The position numbers were made by a program, and so were the translations under genes. A stretch of 20,585 bases of DNA from Gammaproteobacteria bacterium UBA2955. GTDB taxonomy: Bacteria; Pseudomonadota; Gammaproteobacteria; Pseudomonadales; Azotimanducaceae. The stretch lies in NCBI GenBank assembly GCA_002348825.1, contig DEBN01000032.1, positions 1 to 20,585 on the forward strand, written 5' to 3'. The notes beneath the pieces are model-generated. The model was not told the origin of the DNA, did no database searches, and saw only the letters and a list, made by a program, of their open reading frames with translations. This document shows positions 14,718 to 20,585 of this stretch, piece by piece (the first letter of the stretch is position 1; each line of letters begins with the position of its first letter).

Positions 14718-15845
14718 ATGCGTTCAACCTATATTTGGGCCGTCACGATCGCGATTTTGCTGATCGCTTGGCTGCTGTCAGGCCAGATAAATTCGGCACC
14801 TCCGGTCATTGATCCCTCCATTGCGGAGCAGAATCGGATCAAAGAGGAAATCGGCAATGATGCCATCCCGACGCGGGTGCGTGCGGAGAGAATACGCGCG
14901 GTTGAGAAAATTCGTTACACCAACATTCGCGGCAAGACTCAAAATAAACGCACCGTCAACGCCCGAGCAGAGATCGTTGGCCGAATCGTCGAGCGCCGGG
15001 TCGAGCGCGGTGATGTCGTGGCAGCTAACGACGTGTTATGCGAGTTGTCTATAGAAGATAGGCAGACGGCGCTGGTTGAAGCGCAAGAACTGGTCAGCCA
15101 AGCGCGCATCGACTATCAAGGCGCTCTGCAGCTAGAAGCCCGGGGCTTTAATTCTGACAGCGCGATCGCGGCGACAAAGGCACGCCTAGCCAGCGCCGCT
15201 GCGCAACTGAAACGCCGCCAGCTGGATGTTGAGAAAATATTGGTGCGCGCGCCGTTTGCCGGTGTTGTTGAAGACGTACACGTGGAAATCGGTGATTACG
15301 TTAATCCAGGGCAGGGTTGTGCCACCATCGTCGACCTGAATCCGATGCTGATGGTTGGCCGCGTATCGGAAAAGGACGTGCTCGACCTCAGGCTTGGCGA
15401 ACTGGCGACTGGCGTGTTGGCCGACGGCCGCACAGTGGAAGGCCCCGTGACCTTCGTCGGCCAGCAAAGCAACCCGCAGACTCGAACCTATGCAGTCGAA
15501 ATTCAGCTGGATAACGCCGATGGCGCGCTACGTTCTGGGATCACCGCGGAGATTAAAATCCCCGTGGATCGAGTACTGGCACAGAAAATCAGTCCGGCTC
15601 TGTTTGCCCTAGACGACCTCGGCGCCATTGGCGTTAGAGTGTTGGACAACGACAACATCGTGCACTTCCACAACATAGAGATTATCAGCGAAAGCGCCGA
15701 CGGCGTCTGGGTAACTGGTCTGCCGAACGAAACTACCGTTATAACGGTTGGCCAAGAAATGGTCGTTGCCGGCGAGCGGGTTGATCCCGATTTGCGTCGC
15801 CGATTAACCAGCAGTGTGGCGCAGGCGTCAAACGCCGACACCTAA
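14718..15845 (+). CDS. RND efflux periplasmic adaptor (MFP/HlyD)
   Basis: A 375-residue membrane-fusion protein linking an RND pump to an outer-membrane channel. One N-terminal hydrophobic helix (about 6-22) anchors it; there is no lipobox Cys. Then come the first lipoyl half (about 76-112, with IVGRIVERRVERGDVVAAND), a short alpha-helical hairpin (about 112-172), the second lipoyl half (about 173-206, VRAPFAGVVEDVHVEIGDYV, which is diagnostic), a beta-barrel (about 207-283) and a membrane-proximal domain (about 284-360). The ATG at 14718 lacks a strong ribosome binding site. The permease ATG comes 7 nt after its stop, so the two form an operon. Possible promoter and operator lie immediately upstream. 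The substrate is unknown. Confidence 0.92.
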   Translation: MRSTYIWAVTIAILLIAWLLSGQINSAPPVIDPSIAEQNRIKEEIGNDAIPTRVRAERIRAVEKIRYTNIRGKTQNKRTVNARAEIVGRIVERRVERGDVVAANDVLCELSIEDRQTALVEAQELVSQARIDYQGALQLEARGFNSDSAIAATKARLASAAAQLKRRQLDVEKILVRAPFAGVVEDVHVEIGDYVNPGQGCATIVDLNPMLMVGRVSEKDVLDLRLGELATGVLADGRTVEGPVTFVGQQSNPQTRTYAVEIQLDNADGALRSGITAEIKIPVDRVLAQKISPALFALDDLGAIGVRVLDNDNIVHFHNIEIISESADGVWVTGLPNETTVITVGQEMVVAGERVDPDLRRRLTSSVAQASNADT

Positions 15846-15852
15846 ACCGAAT

Positions 15853-18800
15853 ATGTTTAAATTACTCGAAGCCGCGATCAGCCGGTCCCGAACTACCCTG
15901 CTGCTGCTGTTCATGATCTTATTGAGCGGTGTTCTTGCGCGCTGTTCAATTCCAGTGGAAGGCGATCCGGACATCAGCGTGCCGTTTTTTGTCATCACCG
16001 TGGTTCACGAAGGCATATCACCGGAAGACGCGGAACGGTTGTTGGTGATGCCGTTAGAGATCGAATTACGTCAGGTGGAGGGTGTAGAAGAAATCAACGC
16101 CTATGCCTCGGAAAATGCCGGCACAGTCATGGTGGAATTCGACCCTGACTTCGATCTCGATCAGGCGTTAATGGATACGCGCGAGGCGGTAGACCGTGCC
16201 AAGGTGGAGTTCCCCAGTACCGCAGAAGAACCAATCATCCAAGAACAATCTACGAGCGAGTTCCCGATCATTCAGGTTAACTTGGTCGGCGATGTGCCCG
16301 AGCGTATGTTGTACACCTTGGCGCTGGATTTACGCGACTTGATAGAGGCGCAACCAGATATCCTCTCTGCGAACTTACTGGGGTCGCGGGAAGAACTCTT
16401 AGAGGCGGTTATTAATCCAAAAGAACTCGAAACTTATGGACTGTCTTCTGAGCAAATCATCAATAGCATTGCGCGTAATAACCGACTGATCCCGGCAGGC
16501 AGTTTGGATAATGGGGAGGGCCGATTCGCGGTTAAAGTGCCCAGTGTCATCGAGAACTACAGCGACATCTACGATATCCCGGTGAAATCGGATGGCGATA
16601 CCGTCATAGCCCTCAGCGACGTGGCCGAAGTGCGGCGGACATTCAAGGACCGCAACCAATACTCGCGGGTGGACGGTAAAACCACCATAGCCCTCAACAT
16701 TGTGAAGCGCGCCAACAGCAACGTCATTCAGGCCATCGCCAACACCAAGGAGGTCACCGAAGCGTTCCGGCAAAAATTGCCGGCAAAGGTGGACATCTTC
16801 TATTCCACCGATCAAGCCCCGTACGCCAAGAGCCAAGTCGTGGAACTCGAGGGCAACATTCTTACCGCTCTGTGCCTAGTCATGGTCATCGTTGTCGCTG
16901 CGATGGGCATCCGCAGCGGCCTGATTGTCGGCTTTGGTATCCCAGCGTCTTTCCTGTTCTCTCTGATCTTTATCTACCTGTTGGGCTACTCGTTCAATTT
17001 CATGGTCATGTTCGGCATGCTGCTGGGCTTGGGCATGTTGATCGACGGCGCGATCGTTGTGACCGAATATGCGGATCGCAAAATGACCGAGGGTTTGGCC
17101 AGCAGAGACGCCTATTTGGCGGCCGCCAAACGCATGTTTTGGCCGGTTACCGCGTCGATCGCAACAACCTTGGCCGCGTTCTTGCCGCTGATGTTTTGGC
17201 CCGGCGTGTCGGGCAAATTCATGCGTTTCTTACCCGTTACTGTATTCACAGTACTTAGCGGCTCGCTGCTGTATGCACTGGGATTCGGGCCCGCTATCGG
17301 CGCGCTATTCGGGCGTGCCGGAAGCAAGGGTAAGAAAGCGCAAAGGACGCTGGAACTGTTAGAGCAGGGGGACCCGCGCCAACTGCGTTCGCTGACCGGT
17401 TTATATGCACGCGTACTTGGCTTTGCCGCGCGCTATGGCCTGGTCACTATGGCTGTTACCCTGGTCATTTTATTCACTACATTCTGGGCCTACGGTCAGT
17501 ACGGCAGCGGACTGATTTACTTTTCGCAAGCCGAATCGAAATTTGCCAGCGTGAGTATTCGCGCGCGTGGCAACCTGAGCGTCGACGAGACTAACGCCTT
17601 GGTCAAAGAGGTCGAGGAGCAGGTTTTAGAAATCGAGGGCATTGAGCATCTGAGTGTGCGGACCCAGTTATCTGGGCAGCCGAGCCGCAACGGCGGCAGT
17701 GACCGTATCGGAGGTATGTTTGTAGAGCTCTATGACCAACCCCAACGCCGCAATAGCGCAACAGAGATCCTCGAGGAAATACGTACGCGTTCGGCAAATA
17801 TTTCTGGCATTCAGGTCGAAGCCCGGGCAGAGGATATGGGGCCGCCAGTGGGCAAAGACATCAACATTGAATTGTCCTCCTACAACCGGCGTCTGCTGGA
17901 ACCCGCGGTAGCGAAAATCGTTAACTATATGCGCTCGGAGGTCGACGGTCTGCGCGATATTGACGACACTCGAGCGTTACCCGGTGTCGAGTTCAAGCTC
18001 AACGTCGATCGGGCTCAGGCGGCCATCTATGGCGCCGATGTGAGCCAAGTGGGCGTTGCCGTGCAGTTGGTAACCAACGGCGTAAAGGTCGGCGAATACC
18101 GACCGGACCGGGCCGATGACGGCGTGGATATCAGGGTGCGCTACCCAAGCGCTTCACGCGGCCTGCTGGCCTTGGATCAGCTGCGTATCAATACAGCGAG
18201 CGGCTTGGTACCGCTGTCGAACTTTGTAACTTTGGAACCCATTCCAAATGTGGACACCATTGAGCGGCACAACGGCGTTCCCATCAAAAAAGTATTGGCC
18301 GACGTCGCCCCGGGCATTCTTGCTGACGATAAGGTCAAGGAATTGCAAGCTTGGATTGATACCCAGGACTGGCCGCCTGAACTAAGTATTACGTTTAGGG
18401 GTGCAAATGAGGAGCAAGCCGAGTCTCTGGCTTTCGTTGGGGTCGCGTTTTCACTGTCGCTACTGCTGATGTTTGTGCTGTTGGTGACGCAGTTTAATAG
18501 CTTCTATCAAAGCACGCTGATTCTGTTTGCGGTGATCTTATCCACCGCTGGGGTGCTGCTTGGTTTGTTAATTACGGGTAACCCATTCAGTGCAATTTTA
18601 ACCGGTGTGGGCGTCGTTGCTCTGGCCGGGATCGTGGTCAATAACAACATTGTGCTGATCGACACATATAACAAATTGCGCGCCGAACAGCCGAATCAAG
18701 ACTACATCCAATTAATTGTTCGCACCGGCGCACAGCGGTTGCGACCTGTGATGCTAACCACTGTAACCACAGTTTTTGGGCTTTTGCCTCTGGCCAGCAA

Positions 18801-19014
18801 TCTCAGTATCGACGTAATCAACCGCACCATCGTTCAGGGCGGACAGTTGTCCACTCTTTGGGTGCCTCTGTCTCAGGCCATCGTCTCTGGATTGACCTTT
18901 GCGACATTACTCACACTGGTTACGACTCCGGCCATGCTCGCGATACCGCACCAGCTTAAGTCTGTGTGGGCGCGTTTGCCGCTGCCGACAGCACTACAGC
19001 GCGCCAAGGCTTAG
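15853..19014 (+). CDS. RND efflux permease (AcrB-superfamily)
   Basis: A 1053-residue inner-membrane proton/substrate antiporter of RND type. TM1 is near 13-32, followed by a large periplasmic porter domain, TM2-6 (about 335-490), a second porter domain and TM7-12 (about 860-1035). TM4 carries GMLIDGAIVVTEYADR: the first proton-relay Asp (D398, AcrB D407) is kept, but the second (AcrB D408) is Gly (G399). TM10 reads GIVVNNNIVLID, so AcrB K940 is Asn (N930). These changes are seen in a broad group of RND pumps distinct from AcrB itself; the cargo is unknown. The ATG at 15853, 7 nt after the adaptor stop, gives the normal N-terminus (MFKLLEAAISRSRTTLLLL); a GTG at 15814 would overlap the adaptor. 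No outer-membrane factor or regulator gene is in the window. Its TAG overlaps the stop of the convergent lyase gene. Confidence 0.94.
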   Translation: MFKLLEAAISRSRTTLLLLFMILLSGVLARCSIPVEGDPDISVPFFVITVVHEGISPEDAERLLVMPLEIELRQVEGVEEINAYASENAGTVMVEFDPDFDLDQALMDTREAVDRAKVEFPSTAEEPIIQEQSTSEFPIIQVNLVGDVPERMLYTLALDLRDLIEAQPDILSANLLGSREELLEAVINPKELETYGLSSEQIINSIARNNRLIPAGSLDNGEGRFAVKVPSVIENYSDIYDIPVKSDGDTVIALSDVAEVRRTFKDRNQYSRVDGKTTIALNIVKRANSNVIQAIANTKEVTEAFRQKLPAKVDIFYSTDQAPYAKSQVVELEGNILTALCLVMVIVVAAMGIRSGLIVGFGIPASFLFSLIFIYLLGYSFNFMVMFGMLLGLGMLIDGAIVVTEYADRKMTEGLASRDAYLAAAKRMFWPVTASIATTLAAFLPLMFWPGVSGKFMRFLPVTVFTVLSGSLLYALGFGPAIGALFGRAGSKGKKAQRTLELLEQGDPRQLRSLTGLYARVLGFAARYGLVTMAVTLVILFTTFWAYGQYGSGLIYFSQAESKFASVSIRARGNLSVDETNALVKEVEEQVLEIEGIEHLSVRTQLSGQPSRNGGSDRIGGMFVELYDQPQRRNSATEILEEIRTRSANISGIQVEARAEDMGPPVGKDINIELSSYNRRLLEPAVAKIVNYMRSEVDGLRDIDDTRALPGVEFKLNVDRAQAAIYGADVSQVGVAVQLVTNGVKVGEYRPDRADDGVDIRVRYPSASRGLLALDQLRINTASGLVPLSNFVTLEPIPNVDTIERHNGVPIKKVLADVAPGILADDKVKELQAWIDTQDWPPELSITFRGANEEQAESLAFVGVAFSLSLLLMFVLLVTQFNSFYQSTLILFAVILSTAGVLLGLLITGNPFSAILTGVGVVALAGIVVNNNIVLIDTYNKLRAEQPNQDYIQLIVRTGAQRLRPVMLTTVTTVFGLLPLASNLSIDVINRTIVQGGQLSTLWVPLSQAIVSGLTFATLLTLVTTPAMLAIPHQLKSVWARLPLPTALQRAKA

Positions 19015-19862
19015 CCACTTTGACGCTGTGCTTCAGCATATTCGATGACGCGCTGCGCCTCAGCGGCGTGTAAGTTTTCGATAAGCCGACCGTCAAGTTC
19101 GGCCACACCAAGACCCTGCGCTTGAGCACGTTGCCACGCAGCTATCAGCGCTCGTGCACGGGCCTCTTCAGCAGCGCTATAACCAAACACGCTATTTGCA
19201 GTATCAATCTGATCCGGGTGTATCAATGTCTTGCCATCAAAACCCATTGCTTTCGCGTCTTCACAGACCCGTTGTAGGGTTTTGGTGTTGCGAAAGTCGA
19301 GGTGCACGCCATCGAGAATATCTTTGCCAAAGTGGCGCGCCACTGCGACGCTGCGCTGTAATGCGTAGCCGAGGTTGTGGCGATCGGCGGTATGGGTTGC
19401 ACGTAATTCCTGAACTAGGTCGCTGGTGCCCATGACCAAAACCTGCACACGCGGATGTCCGGCAAACTGCTGCATATCCAACAGCGCGGTGGGCGTTTCA
19501 ATCATGATCCAGATCTGCATATCCGGATTGAGTTGTCGCAACAGTGCATCGATTTCCTCGACATAATCTGCGCTAGACACTTTGGGGAACAGTAGCCCGT
19601 GGAGCGGCAACCGGGCACACGCTTGTACGTCATCGCGACCCCACGGGGTATCTAAGCCGTTAACCCGGACGATAAGTTCGCGCCGCCCGTAGTCGGCGTC
19701 GGAAATCTGGCGCACAACGTTGCTTCGCGCCGTGACTTTGCTCGACACCGCCACCGCGTCTTCGAGGTCAAAGATTATGGCGTCGCAGTCCAGATCACGG
19801 GCCTTATCCATAGCGCGCGTATTTGCTGCTGGCATATACAGCACCGATCGTCTTGGTCGCAT
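19011..19862 (-). CDS. CoA ester lyase, HpcH/HpaI (CitE-like)
   Basis: A 283-residue TIM-barrel lyase of the citrate lyase beta/malyl-CoA lyase family, predicted to cleave (or form) a 3-hydroxyacyl-CoA such as malyl-CoA, citramalyl-CoA or a similar ester with Mg2+. Visible: RSVLYMPA (5-12), FDLEDAV (31-37), VRVNGLDTPWGRDDV (65-79, CoA/substrate Arg), IMIETP (119-124, metal-binding Glu E122), MGTSDLVQELRA (144-155, metal-site Asp D148) and GFDGKTLIHPDQI (207-219). Length fits the stand-alone CitE-like group, not the citrate lyase complex; no citD/citF genes are near. The ATG at 19862 has GGAGG 6 nt upstream, near-ideal. Minus-strand TAGAAT (19892-19897) is a possible -10. It is divergent from the SDR at the right edge and overlaps the RND gene tail by 4 bp. 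Precise substrate not assignable. Confidence 0.92.
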   Translation of the reverse strand: MRPRRSVLYMPAANTRAMDKARDLDCDAIIFDLEDAVAVSSKVTARSNVVRQISDADYGRRELIVRVNGLDTPWGRDDVQACARLPLHGLLFPKVSSADYVEEIDALLRQLNPDMQIWIMIETPTALLDMQQFAGHPRVQVLVMGTSDLVQELRATHTADRHNLGYALQRSVAVARHFGKDILDGVHLDFRNTKTLQRVCEDAKAMGFDGKTLIHPDQIDTANSVFGYSAAEEARARALIAAWQRAQAQGLGVAELDGRLIENLHAAEAQRVIEYAEAQRQSG

Positions 19863-20021
19863 AACTGACCTCCGGGTTGTTGCAAAAGGTCATTCTAATC
19901 CGGATCAGGCTTGCAATGAGCTGTGTTAGCATCGTCACATACCGTGATCTTCCACATTCGCACCGGCCTTCAGTACAAACGCCACAGCGACTCTGGAATG
20001 CTTAATTTTTGGGAGAGGATT

Positions 20022-20585
20022 TTGAGCACGCAAACAACCGCGCAAACCACATTCGACCTCACCGACCGGGTAATAGCGATTACCGGTGCGTCATCCGGAT
20101 TCGGCTACCATTTCGCCGGTGTGCTCGCCGCCCAAGGTGCGAAAGTGGTATTGGGCGCGCGACGCCTAGAGAAACTGCAAGCCTGTGTCGACGAAATCAA
20201 GGACAACGGCGGCGAGGCACTGGCTGTACCGCTCGACGTCCGCAACAAAGACAGTATTGCCGGCTTTCTGGACAGCGCCTACGAACACTATGGTCGCTGT
20301 GATGTGGTTATTAATAACGCCGGTGTTGAGGCCGGCGCAAAGACCTATCACACCATCGACGAAGACGATTGGGACTTTGTCCTCGACACCAACTTAAAGT
20401 CGGCGTGGCTGGTCTCAAAGTTTTATACCGACCGGGTCGTGGCGCACAAACAAGGTGATGGCAACATTATAATGGTGTCATCTATTACCGATTCGCGCAC
20501 GATTAAAGGCCAATTCCCCTACGCTGTGTCAAAGGGCGGCATGACCCGCATGACCGAGGTGATGTCGTTAGAGGCCGCGAAATAC
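20022..20585 (+). CDS. SDR-family oxidoreductase, partial (3' end missing)
   Basis: The first 188 residues of a classical short-chain dehydrogenase; the reading frame is open to the window end. The cofactor motif TGASSGFG, followed by YHFAGVLAAQGAKVV, lies near 22-44, and D-V-R at the end of beta-3 (LDVRN, about 75), NNAG (about 94-97) and the catalytic segment VSSITDSRTIKGQFPYAVSKGG (about 154-175) with Ser, Tyr and Lys are all intact. Arg residues after beta-2 (GARRLEKL) suggest NADP(H) preference (inference). The start is TTG at 20022: GGGAG lies about 7 nt upstream (20011-20015), and no ATG or GTG upstream gives a better N-terminus. Substrate unknown. The divergent CoA lyase is 159 bp away, so a shared acyl-CoA pathway is possible but not shown. 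Contrast with the SDR-fold halohydrin dehalogenase-like protein, which has lost these motifs. Confidence 0.9.
   Translation, partial: MSTQTTAQTTFDLTDRVIAITGASSGFGYHFAGVLAAQGAKVVLGARRLEKLQACVDEIKDNGGEALAVPLDVRNKDSIAGFLDSAYEHYGRCDVVINNAGVEAGAKTYHTIDEDDWDFVLDTNLKSAWLVSKFYTDRVVAHKQGDGNIIMVSSITDSRTIKGQFPYAVSKGGMTRMTEVMSLEAAKY

Noticed and set aside
1..20585. CRISPR array, prophage, integron or IS element
   Set aside because: No regularly spaced repeats, integrase, transposase or phage genes are visible; all genes look like chromosomal metabolism and transport.

Overview
The window looks like about 20.6 kb of chromosome from a gammaproteobacterium-like, probably aquatic and aerobic bacterium. This rests on its gene content: a FadE-type acyl-CoA dehydrogenase, malate synthase G, the DUF4212/VC_2705-type sodium symporter pair, RsgA, an E. 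coli-like GloA and a two-gene RND pump. Coding density is high, GC is moderate, and GTG/TTG starts are common. I see no IS element, integrase, tRNA, rRNA or CRISPR array. The taxonomic placement is inference only.

Layout, left to right. (1) 9-1193(-): acyl-CoA dehydrogenase. (2) 1346-3049(-): membrane-anchored protein with four PEGA-like repeats and a SUMF1/FGE-like domain that lacks the catalytic cysteines, divergent from (3) 3130-3555(+): YccU-type CoA-binding protein. (4) A minus-strand series read right to left: Nudix hydrolase (6318-7070), rsgA (5158-6129) and a class I/II aminotransferase (3716-5134). (5) 7229-9266(+): DUF4212 small subunit plus sodium:solute symporter, adjacent open reading frames. 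(6) Minus strand: malate synthase G (10127-12331) followed by an SDR oxidoreductase (9311-10111). (7) 12459-14357(+): a protein of SDR fold carrying the diagnostic halohydrin dehalogenase signatures, then glyoxalase I and a glutathione S-transferase. (8) A 360-bp non-coding stretch with several inverted repeats, then an RND adaptor and inner-membrane pump (14718-19014, +). (9) 19011-19862(-): CitE/HpcH-type CoA lyase, with its stop codon overlapping that of the pump. (10) 20022 to the window end (+): a canonical SDR, cut by the window edge.

The most notable item is the gene at 12459-13142. An automated pipeline would probably label it 'SDR family oxidoreductase'. It lacks the cofactor glycine motif and the YxxxK lysine, and instead matches both halohydrin dehalogenase signatures exactly (T-x4-[FY]-x-G and S-x12-Y-x3-R), with a matching halide-site loop. 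It is followed by two glutathione-dependent detoxification enzymes, GloA and GST. That suggests, but does not prove, a small locus for handling epoxides, halohydrins or reactive carbonyls. The divergent malate synthase G and the uptake symporter fit growth on small C2/C3 carboxylates, and the acyl-CoA dehydrogenase and CitE-like lyase fit acyl-CoA degradation.
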